Assembly (NCBI GenBank): GCA_023634235.1
Contig: JAMKCF010000019.1
Coordinates: 4,659,001-4,723,000 of the forward strand
Direction of reading: 5' to 3'
Length of the DNA stretch: 64,000 nt
DNA from: Pisaster brevispinus
Lineage: Eukaryota; Echinodermata; Asteroidea; Forcipulatida; Asteriidae
Shown: one piece after another, positions 39,301-51,300 of the stretch
Layout of the letters: each line of letters begins with the position of its first letter
Numbering within the stretch: position 1 is the first letter of the stretch
Notes under the pieces: model-generated
Told to the model about the DNA's origin: nothing
The model's input: only the letters and a program-made list of their open reading frames with translations
The model's database searches: none
Position numbers and translations under genes: made by a program

Positions 39301-42300
39301 AGGCTTGGTTGAAGGCTGTGTTTCAAGATACACGTTTGTGACATTAATATCAAATCAATCAAGACGTGCACATGAATTTGTGAAGAGGATTTAAATAATT
39401 ATCGTGTCTGGAAAAACATTATTACCCAGTCTTTAGAAATACAATGGGACTCAATTAAATTGCTATCAATTTTAAAGTGTTGTCTGTTTCCAATACACAG
39501 TGCAATCTTGTGTCCGATGCTTGCTTCAACTTTCACGGTGAGCACCGTTGCTTGAACTTGGTTCCGGGGTACACCTGCAGAAAGTGTCCCAGTGGCTACA
39601 GAGGTAACCAGCCATCTGGCATGGGAGTATACCACGCTAAACGCTACAAGCAGGTAAGTGGCAAAACAGGTAGAATTTGTTTGAACTTGCGATAGGTTAA
39701 AACCGAGCCGTCAGCGCAGGGGGTTTTGTCCCTCCGGTACTTATGTCCTCCGTAAGGCGAGTTGGATAGCGCCCTCTTTTGAGTCATCTTCCTTCATCCC
39801 ATGTGAATACCGTATGGGAGAGCAGTCTTCTGTTAATTTTGTTAAGGCCTAAAACTGAGCCCACACTGTGACATGGTGTAACGGTAAACTTTCTCACGAA
39901 ATATAGAACTGCTGCACAAGACGGTATAGCCAGGTCTGATACAATCTGTCAGACTCAAGGACAAACTCTGGACAAATCTTTGTGAGCCTTTATAATGGTG
40001 CAACTATCGTGTCTATTTTTCAAATCAACTGAGTTCCTTATCGAAAACACGTTTTCGGCTTGGATTGGGCTCCGTCCGCCTGTTTGTTGACGCCTGAAAA
40101 GGGCCAGAATGTGATTGAACTGGTGGGCGGGGGGGGTGTAAAGTCTGCTCCGTTCTTTAAAAATGCAATTGCCCATTGGACAAAGATGGTTGCTGGATGT
40201 TACTAGTATATTGGGTAGTATGTCCTGGTTTGGCTATCCCACGATGCCCCAACTCAGTGAACCATTTTCTTGGATGACCTACTGACCGTCCAAGGATTGT
40301 GGCCGGCCGCGGTTGGCTACGCATGCCCTCACACTGTCACGCGCTTCACCGCATTGACGCACGAGCTCACTGGGTCTTAACTAATGGCTGCCGCCTTCTG
40401 GAATGTGTGCCTGGTTGTTCAAAGCCATCCCACCCACTGACCCCAAAAGTACTCAGAAATAGAACTCGGTGTCAGAATCATTTGACAATTCCCAGCAGAA
40501 AATGTTAAAAATATGAAGGCCTGCAATCAATACAAAGACGGGAAATATCGCTTGCGTTCCCTAAGCGCGCATTTTTTAAAGAAACGATCTAATAGATTAC
40601 AGCAAAAAAAGCAAAAAAGTTTCTTGCACTTGGACGTGCCTGAAATATTTTGCTCAACAAATAACATACACCGTAACATATCACTCTTTGTCGCATTAAT
40701 CAGTATTACTGATATTGTTTACACCATAAGGTCCCTTCTGTCCGCGAGAACATTTTTTTTAAATAATTATGTTTACGTGATTGATTGTTATCATAATGCC
40801 CCTTCCACAGGCGATCATGAGTTTGTAAAATGTTATGTTTCTGACGTAAACCCTGTTGGAATTTCAATCTCTAAAAACCTGCTGGGTTGGGACATTTTGA
40901 AATGGCATCTCGTAATTCCAGGGCAAAAGAATACACATGTGTCAGAAGCTGGAGTTTGTAATATCGTAGTAAGTCGGAATTTACCAGGATCCTGGCCGTC
41001 GTTAACCCCAGGCATCTCTCTGATTGGCAATGACGTCTCACAATCGTAATCTGCTGTACCATGTACACTTTTCAGTAATGCGTCGCCTGACGTGATGCTA
41101 ATATTTTAATGGCGGCTGGCTTATGCTGACGTATTTTGGATAACTCAGCGATGTCGTGATCACACTTGTGTTTTCTGATTGATGGACTGCAAACTGAAGT
41201 TCATGGACTCGTGAAGCTTGTGAGATTTCCGATTGTCTTCACATTGCACGCGCCCATTCTTCGCAAATGTTGGGAAACACAAGAAGGGAAACTATTCACA
41301 TCTTATTTTCACCATTATTTACTTGGGATGGTAAGGTAGTGTCATAAAAATATATGTTGCACTCCTGAAGTGTTCCTTTTTACACCAGGGCAGTCGGTTG
41401 CCTCCAAGTTGCCTGTAAAAATTGCCCCGTGTTACATGGTGTTAAGTCCCCAGACACAAAATGGTATTCATTGTTTCAAAGCAAGCGCCTACATCCTGTT
41501 CATTCGGTCGTAATCACCCCTGAAACCATCTCAACTCCTTAGGAGTATGCAGCACCGGCAGCTAAATGGGCTCACGTGTGGTCAGTCATTAATCACATCA
41601 ACAATCTCTACCCTCACAGGCACCCATTTACTGCTTGGTGAGAGAACCAATTACAGTTAAGGGTCCTTGCCCAAGAACACAAGTGTCACGACTGGGATTC
41701 GAACCCACACTCTGGTTACTCGACCATGCAAACTTGAGTTCGATGATGCTCTAGGACTTTTTTTACACATTCCAAGCAAGTGTCGTAAGGAATGGTTCTC
41801 GTACCCTTCCAGATTTTCTAATACATTCGGATTTTTACGCTGCCCAACCTTTCATGTGAACAGTTACTGTTGCTGGACCCTGTATGTCACTTTATTTCAA
41901 TGCGTGTATTCAATGTTTAATTTTGACGATGTCATTTTAATATTTCTAATTGACAGCAATGCATCCCGATCAACCCCTGCTCAGAAGGAACGTCTGATTG
42001 CCATTTCGATGCCAGATGCATATTCTATGGTCCTTATTCTGATCCACAATACGGTTGCAAAGTAAGTTGTTAGTATATATATACACCAAATTTCCAAATC
42101 ACCCCCCCCCCCCCAAAAAAAAAAATAAATAAATAAATAAATAAATAAAAATAAAAAAATAATAATAATAATAAAATTGACCCCAAAGTCATTCACGAGA
42201 TTGGACTGGTCCCAAAATGAGTCAAGTCAACTAAAAAACAAAACAAATTTTCGACCTGACGTGTGACTAAAACACTATCAGTCTTTAATAGACGTTGACA

Positions 42301-45300
42301 TGTCATTTTCGCGAGTGTCTTATTTTGATCCGCATATGGATATTATCTTAAGTGAATTATAATTCAGTAAAGATTTCTTCACTCTCAAGTCTAGGCCTAA
42401 ATGTAGAACTTTCCCCAACCTTTCTTTACAGTGTAAGACTGGCTTTGCTGGTGATGGTATTGCATGCGGCTACGACAGCGACTTGGACGGCTGGCCAGAT
42501 GAACAATTGGACTGTGAGGACAAAGGAACGTTCACTCACTGCACAGGGGTATGTCTAACATTATTCGCATTTTGTTCCCAAAATCAGTCAAGCTTTGTGG
42601 TCAAAATGAATTATGCGTGGCAGTTAGCATTGCCGTTTAATTGACATTGATATTGCCACTGAAGTTTAGACCTCATAAATCATTTATGTTGTACTGCCCA
42701 TGGGGACGTCTACATTGCATTTGGACAACAAGATCTAAGCGCACTAAAGCAACATTTTGAGTCGACTTCTGATTGTCAAAACCTCTGATGATTGTTGACT
42801 GGTGTAGAGGAAGTAGCGCACCCTCTGGGAGTTCACGTGACACAGTGCAAATAAATACCACCTTTCACATGAAAGATTATACCCAAAGCCCAGGGTATTC
42901 TCTCGATGTGATAACGGTCAGAGAGTTAGTGGTGGTACTATATATAACATTTTAGTCATAATGGTAAGTCCCTAAACGACACATCAATATCATGGAAAGG
43001 GCACTTTAACTCGCGCTTTCCGTCCTGTCTTCCATCAGAGCCAAGTTAATTCAGCCCAAAGGGCAAACAGGTATGTGTCTTGAAGTTTCTAAGACAAGTT
43101 GAAGAATAAGTTTACTATCTAGGATGATACCTTTACTTAATTTTATTTTTCCATCAATTCTGTCCTTGTTCAACCTGTCTGTCCGTACGTTCTTGTTCCT
43201 GTTTACGTTCTGCATGTCTGTCCATCAAGCATCTCACATCAAGCCACGGCTTTTAGATGATGCCTCCATACTTTAAAGGTTTCTGCCTTTTAAAAATGCA
43301 TTTATGGTTTACCTCTTTACTTCAAGTTTCTGTTGGTTGTGTGTTGTTTTGAAATGTTCATGACGTATGAAAATAAATGTGAGTTTGAATTTGAAAAAAA
43401 ATGTTTGCCGTAAAGCAGGGTATCACATTCCGAGAACGGGTAGGCCTATATTTGGGTAATTTTATTCTTTAAGCATCAAATGTTTTGTATATTTTCATTA
43501 ACAGGACAACTGTCCAGCTCTACCCAACAGTGGACAAGAAGACACTGATGGTGACGGTAAAGGTGACGCATGCGACGATGATGACGACGACGATCTCGTT
43601 AATGATTCCAGGGTAAGTGCGAATTCCCTGATTTCAACTCGTTGGCGTTCTTGTTATTTAATATTCTTCCGCAAACCGAAATGTTTTAGCGTGTAGATCT
43701 ACAACAAATTTGATACCCTGCCGCAAATACCAAGCTTAACAACGCCATGTTATGTTAGAACAGGATATGAAAAAGTCGAGTCATTTGGGGTCTTGCTGCT
43801 CTCCCTGGCCAGTGTCCATTTTAGCACTGTAAAAGGCTTGATAAAAGTATATCAGTTCTGTAGAGTTGTTGATCTACATTCAAAAGTTGTTGGTACCTCA
43901 CCCCATCAACAGCAGCGGTCACACAGTTTGCCCTTAACATTTTGCCAGCTTAAACAGTTATATTGTCATTTCCCTAGTCCACTAGCTTTTTCACTAGTCC
44001 ATACTTCAAACGAAATAGCGATGCTTTTCAACACTGAAAACTAGCCGGCCGGATCACTTGCAGATTTTTTTTACTGGTCCTTGGGTGTTTTAAGTGGCAT
44101 TTGGCCAGCGGACCAATGTTAAGGAAGAACGTTGGGTCACTTTTTATGAAACTTGCATCAGACAAGTCCCTTTCATGTAGTCCCTTCCATTTAGTCCCTT
44201 TTTCGGAAGTAGTTCCTCCTAGTAGAGCACGTATCAGTAAAAGTTAAGCTACCTTTTGGGACATTACACATTGAGGACTTTGTCATCATAAAGGACGCTT
44301 CCCAATTTATTTCCCAGATCAGTCTGTGCTTCTGTCTCTAAGGTATATAAACTGTCCTAAAACGGTTAAATTTAGTATATCCCGACAAAGGGGATGAGGA
44401 ACACGTGTTGCGTGGACAGATGTAATGGCCCCGATGATGAACGCGATACCAGTTGGGCGTCCGAGCGACTGTATCTACGGAAGCAGTCGTTCCTGCGCTT
44501 CCTCCTACGCGACAGGTTTTCCTTGACCAAGTATGTTGAGACATTGGCATCCACACACAGAAAGCGATTTGTCTGATTCTGAATAACCCCGGCAGTTGGT
44601 TACTGCATGACAAGGCCTCTTTCCTGTTTGGACTTTGATATGTGAAGCAGTCTTTCAAAGTTGCCTGTTCCGTTCTTACAGATTTCAGTTTCGATCATAG
44701 ACGATGCTAAAAGGCAGACTTTAGCATGGGTTCGCCAACAACTACTGCCAAACCAATTTCTTTCAGTCCACTTTCGTTTCAATCAGAACTAACCGCACGC
44801 AACTGTGTTGATGGCTTTATCATTGAGGAGCAACCCTGACCCATTTTCGAAGTCTGAAGCCTGTGGTTACGAAATCTTTAGTCTAACCATGCAAGCTTTT
44901 AAAGACATTAATAACAAGTAACGACTGATTCACTTGACAAACACAATTTTCTTTGGTACGGAATGCGTTCTAAAAAGTCCGGAGTAGAACTGGCCCGGAC
45001 TCCGGGTCACGCGGGGCCTGACCCATTTCTGGGTCAATATCTCCAGGAATATATGTCTCTAATGACCCAGAAATGGGTCACACTGACGCAAGACCCGAGT
45101 TAAAAATCTGTATTTTAACCAGTTGCTCGGTCAACCTTACCCAGATAATGTCAGGCCCCCTGACACCCGGAATCCGGATCATTTCTTAACGGGAATTTTT
45201 AGAGTGTGACGAATTGAAATAGTTCCAACCACCAACTTTTCATTTGTTATATATAGTGATTGAATATTTCAACTGCTTCCCTATACAGGATAACTGCCAG

Positions 45301-48300
45301 TTCCACTCCAATCGGGCTCAAAATGACGTTGATGACGATGGCGTTGGTGATGTGTGCGACAATTGTCAATTTGTGGCCAACACACGACAGGAGGACACTG
45401 ACGGTGACGGCGAAGGAGATGTATGTGACGATGACATCGATGATGATGGTAAGAAAAATCAAGCAACATTGTATTTATTAAGGGAATATTGCTTTTTTTC
45501 ACTGCCTCGTTTTGCTCACATTGATGCGAATTGGAGAATGTTAATTCAACGTATTCCTTTATGAACACGCACATAGAACAGCTATTTGCAGACTGTGTAG
45601 TGACGATGTGGAAGTACAACTGTCATAAATAGCCAAAACTTGTTGGGGATTGCCTTTTGGAGCGACGAAGAGAACAGGTTGACTCAAAGATAGATAAAAC
45701 CAAAAATGGTTTGCTTTAGTGCGGAGGTCGTTTGTTCGATTCCCATCCAAATAGCTTGTGAAGTTTTGGCGCAGGACTCCAGGAAAGCAGTTAGTTGACA
45801 GTGCTCGTCACACATCAATGTTAAAAAGGTAAAACCAAATAACGCCACCATTGTTGAAGAAACAAGGTTTTGACGGTTGAACTTTAATTCTAAACCAATA
45901 CATTATCAACCACCAACATAGAGACCTGACCCCCATTGCCCCATCTCCGGCATGCCTGCTTCACCCTGCTAGGGCTCGGGACCTAATCGGTGGGGAATGA
46001 AGCTTCGCCGGGCCCCACCAGAGTGCGCCACCGAGTTCCCAATTAAGCCGTGTTGGTACAAATAATTAGTACTTATTTTACATTTTCTTCAATACTAATA
46101 TTTCTAACAGTACACGTGGCGGCCGTCTTCTTAACCCATTCAGGGAAGAGTGTATTTTTGCGACCTTTATCGGTACCTTATCGGTTGAATACACCATTGG
46201 TTTTTCACTAGTGTAACCGAAACAGTTATTGGGTGCAGCCAAGAAAACCCACCCTTATGTAACAAATTGAGGTCAGACGGGTAAAGTAAACTGTCCTACT
46301 TTGTGGCTAGGATGTAACTCTGTGTTATGTGAGATGTGCGGACAGGGACTATTGGTGACAAGTTTTGTGTCAACATGATTAAAAAGAAGTGCGGCGCCGG
46401 TGTAACATCTCATAATATGTAGACCTGTCATTTTTGTTTTTTCAGGTATCCTTAACTACAATGACAACTGCATGTACGTTGCGAATGCCAAGCAGCTTGA
46501 CTATGACGAGGATGGCTACGGTGATGTATGCGATAACTGTCCAGGGATTGCTAACCCAGATCAAGTAAGCCAACTTCAATATACATATCAGACACTGATG
46601 TGTGTCAAACACTGTATAATCGGTACTTTCCCGAGTCCGATTCAAACCCATGACCTATATTTGCTATTCTAGAGTAGGATGTTTTACCACTAGACCACCG
46701 AGCCTGCCCTGTAGCTAGAGGCAGTTCTAATGGGTTGGGTAACGGTGTTAAGACAAAGTATCTTCTGTATTCCCTATGCAAATTGAACACTGGACTCGAG
46801 CTCTGGTGTTTCTGATCTGCAGATTGCGGGTTTGAGTCCCGGTCGTGGCACTTGTTTCCTGTAGCAAAATACTTTACCATAATAATTGTTGTGTCCTTCG
46901 GATTTTAGCATTTCACTTAAAACTGGTAGTGAAGATTACAAAAAGTATGTTATCAATGTAGCCAAACTCAGCAGCTATTAGCTAAGGCAGACTCTTGTAA
47001 CTCAGCGTTAGATGATTTGTGGGTTTTTTTTTACAAAGAGATCATTTGTCTATTTAGAAAAATTACCGAGAAGGAATGCCGTTGTTCTGCAGGAAGGATA
47101 TTTAAACAACGTCTGGAAAGATGTGGCATCTGAAACACTCATTAAAATTGCTCATTAAATCGTGTTTTCCTTTGTTTGTCGTTTTATCTAGACCGATATC
47201 GATGATGACAATGTAGGTGACGTTTGCGACACCGACGCGGACATGGACAGTGACGGTCACCAAGATGACCTGGATAATTGTGTGGATATCCCAAATAGCG
47301 ACCAAGCAGATCACGATATGGACGGCATTGGTAAGTTGGCTGTGGGTTTTTTCTTCCTTTTCTTCCGTGAAACATTGTAATATTTATCGCTAAAGAGTCA
47401 GAAATAGATTCAAGAGGCGGATTTAGATTCAAGATGCTGCTGTTGAAGCTAAACAGCAAAAAGTTGGGAGTATCCATGGACTGGCATCCTGTCCAGGGGG
47501 AATAGAAATATTCTCAGTTGTTTAATGCCAATAAAACCAGATATAAACAGAGGCCCGATGAGCTAAATTGGTTTGGGACGGGGTTTTTTCTTTTTGTGTA
47601 AATACAGTTGGATAAATGTACAAGTTTTTAAAAAATCCTTTCTTACATAGTCCTACATTCTGTTATGACATTATTTCGAGGCTCATGTAGTTTTACGTGA
47701 ATTCTCCATATTTTGCTCATTACAGGCGACGCTTGTGACTTCGACGATGACAACGACGGTTTTGAAGATGTTGAGGACAATTGTCGGCTGGTATTCAACC
47801 CGAGTCAGAATGACACGAACGGTAAGGGAAAAGGGCGCCACAAAACCCCACAAACACATCCTACACTCAGCGACCTTGAAACTCAAAGCCGACAGCCGGA
47901 AGCCATGCTCTGATTATTTCAACTTGTGTTAAGATTTATTAGAAAACTCCCATATTCATCACGCGAAAAGGGAGACTTTCTCGTAGATGCCCCTTAGTTG
48001 AATGATTACATATTTTAGTGAGCGCAGCTGGTTGTTTTCAATAAAATGTTGAATGATGGAGTTATTGCATGCATGGAGGTGTGCAGCAGACATCTTGTCC
48101 CCGGGCCAGTCGTCTAGGGTTTTTGGCGTCTGCCTTAGAAAGATCTGTTGGAATTTCTTTCGGAAAGTTTTATTAAGTACACAGTGTTTTTAAAAAACGA
48201 CACGGGTGAGACGTAGAGTTAACTTGATATTGTTCCGTATGTTGTTGCATTACCTAAACTGAGCACTATCAATTTACCATAATTATTGTAAATGTTTAGG

Positions 48301-51300
48301 GTGCAGTTTAAGTTTTCTAATCGTTTGCTTTGAAGCCGTGAAGTCGATGTCATTATTTAACTGACAATTGTTTATTAATTGACGATCGTTAATTAATGCG
48401 AACTTTATGTTACAAGGGGTCAACTTCACAAAGCACTAAGATTCATCTTAAGATGAGTTGTTGGTATTTCCAGTATAACACTTTGCTACTTAAGTAATAC
48501 ACTGTTAAATAAAGCAATCCCAGTTCTTTTAATTTACAACTTCTCCCTATATCTTTTTTCACAAGAGAATGGACGTGGTGATGCCTGTGAGTTTGACAAC
48601 GACGGCGATGGAGTGTCCGACCTGCACGACGCATGCCCGAACAACGCCAATATCCAACGGACGGACTTGTCGCACTTCCAGCTGATCAAACTTGACCCCG
48701 AAGGGTCAGCACAGATTGACCCGCATTGGATTGTCAGGAATAGAGGTCAAGAAATGGTGCAAACCATCAACAGCGATCCTGGTCTGGCTATAGGTACGTT
48801 ATAAATAATGGTAAAAACGCTATGTAGTACACGCCATCAAGTGTTTTTAGAACTAAATGAGATAGAATTCAGCAAAACCTTTTTGTTGGTTCACATTTTT
48901 CAACATTTGGAGAAAGTTCCCAAATAACAAAAAGAAGTTATGAGGACTCCGGGCATACACTGAGATATCGGGTCTCAGAGACACAGATATTTCCATGGTA
49001 AATGTGCCACCAGTGTGTCCGACTTAGGTCCTCCTACCAGGATGTTTGATCGTGAAACCAGGCTTTCTGCTTGTTCACACACTTTTTTTACACTCTCGCT
49101 GTGCTGGGATGTAGAACAAAGAGCCATTCCAACAGCTTTATCCCACGTACTGCATCTCTTGGGAACTCCTTGCCTGGTGCATGTTTCCCTCCATCCTACA
49201 TTCTAGACTGTAGGAATACCAATTCATACTTCAGCTCCCCTGAGTTGTTTTCATTTTAAATGCTTTTGTTCTTGTAGCCCAATAATAAGAGTGGCTTTTA
49301 GCCGTGTATGGGGCGAACTTGAATAAAACAATAAAATAAAACAACATCATGTTTACTTACTATAACTGGTATCCGTTTTCAGGCTATGATGAATTCACAG
49401 CGGTACAGTTCAGCGGCACCTTCTACGTTAACACAGAACGAGATGACGACTACGCTGGCTTCGTCTTCGGGTACCAGTCAAATCACAGATTCTACGCGGT
49501 CATGTGGAAACAGGTTACGCAGAAGTACTGGGCACCATTGCCGACCATATCAGAGGCTACAGCTGGTCTCCAACTCAAGGTAAAAACGTCAAAAAATCAA
49601 AATCTGTTGAAGTCCCTTACAGCTAAAACTAAAATTTGAAACATACATTTTTACCCATACCAGTGATACCAAATTTAAACTAAAATTGTATACAGTTTAA
49701 AGTAACATTGTATGTCTATCCATTTATACATAATGCCACTCTTCCTTTTAAAAAGTTACGTCTGAGAAGTAAGCACGCTTGACACAATTTTTTTCAACTC
49801 TAAACTTCACATTTGATGCTCGATGGCATGGTTTACCCCCCCCGCCCGCATCCTATTGTGTCTTCATTGTGTTTTGGGAATCTCCGAAATTCTTTAGAGG
49901 ACTTTGGGGGTACGTCTGTGCAAGAGGAAAAGAGTGTGTTAAAGTATGGGAACATGTGGGGGACGCCCTCTGCCACATATCGGGCATGGTTGAAGTAAGC
50001 CACAATAAACACAAACCTGTATGTAATGCAAAACATTCTATACTTCAACCGTTAATTTAATTTTTAAAGTTTCCACGGTAAGATTTGATAATTCTAGTAA
50101 GCTAGTTCTTGCGGGCAGAGTTATGTACAATCTCCCATCAAATGCCTCTCCGCGAAGAGCCATATGGTATGTTCGGAACGTTTCGACTCGACTGCCGTAA
50201 ATACAACTTGAGTACGCAAGTCGAACGGTCTAGAGCAGCCCGCGCGGCTATATCCCTAGAGCCAACACTCCTTCAAAATATATATTTTACACCCGCAAGA
50301 ATTATAAGAAAAACAATGCTTTGCCAAGAAACACAAGGTCTTATTCGACGGTTGGCTTGAATGAAATTCACGCAATCCGAAACGTCATGCAGACGTCAAG
50401 GCTGATTATCTTATATAAACGTAAACATTTTGAAATACGAACGTAGGTAGGTAGGATATTTCCCGTATGTCTTTTCAACCTACCGGAGATTTGTCTGTGA
50501 ATGTCAAATTCACTGCCAGACTCAAAATGATTAATTAGGTGTGCTTGATACACAAACGTCATACTCCTTGGTAGCTTCAACAAATCCCAAAATAGGCCAC
50601 TACCGGCCAGAACTTTTTAAAGAAAGAGAAAGAAAGCCACTCGATTTACTGTCGGTTTATCTTAAGCAAACCTCGTTTGACAGACGTCAAGTCGTATTGA
50701 GGAAGCAGGTGAGGCGGTTTTTAAAAGGAAGTTCGGTTGGCATTGGTTAATGGGCACGTACAGGAAAACCGCAGGAGAAAGGTTTCTGATGCGCAGATTG
50801 TGGCTCGCCCCTACTTCGTAGCCAGGAAGGGATCTAAATTGCTCTCACACGCTATACGGACACAGTTGGGTGGATTGTTTTTGGAGGGAATTTTCTTTTT
50901 GCCTTTATCGATTGGCATCGCCTGGTGGTCTTCATCGGCCGGGTTTTGTTTGTCAATTCCTGGTATGATGATGTAGAAGACACGGCGGGAACACCAAAAA
51001 CAAAAAACTTAAAAGATATGTCACACCAGGCAATTTTTATAGTCAACTTGAAGGCAACCAGCCGCCCTCACCGCAACCCTTCATTTCTATTGCTTTGCGA
51101 TCTCAGAGAAAATAGAACATGACTTAAGACGCTATTTAAACATCAGAGAACTAGTTTGCATATAGATCACGTATTTATATCAGGATGGCTCAGTCGTTTC
51201 TTTCCCTGCCTTTCACCTCTGTTCGAATCTCACCCCAGACCCGGGCGGGGCCTTACGAGTAGATTGGGTTTTCAGCCCCAACCTGATTGCGTGGGTTTTT

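Larger units (their letters stand above)
42062..45288 (+). other. Thrombospondin introns 12, 13 and 14
   Basis: Introns 42062-42431, 42549-43504 and 43613-45288. Intron 12 has a C run then A/T microsatellite (42103-42175). Intron 14 contains a family A MITE just ahead of exon 15. TAGGCCTA occurs at 42392 and 43441. Confidence 0.85.
45449..48565 (+). other. Thrombospondin introns 15, 16, 17 and 18
   Basis: Introns 45449-46445, 46565-47191, 47331-47725 and 47822-48565. Intron 15 has a possible B-box-like ttgttcgattccc at 45730. Intron 16 carries two SINE fragments in opposite orientation. Introns 17 and 18 show nothing recognised. Confidence 0.85.

Noticed and set aside
40513..41049. 178-codon open frame in intron 11 as a nested gene or cassette exon
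   Set aside because: No domain or fitting splice sites, and exons 11 and 12 join without missing residues.
48566..48570. Alternative acceptor two bases downstream for exon 19
   Set aside because: It shifts the frame into TGA within a few codons and breaks the conserved type 3 repeat.
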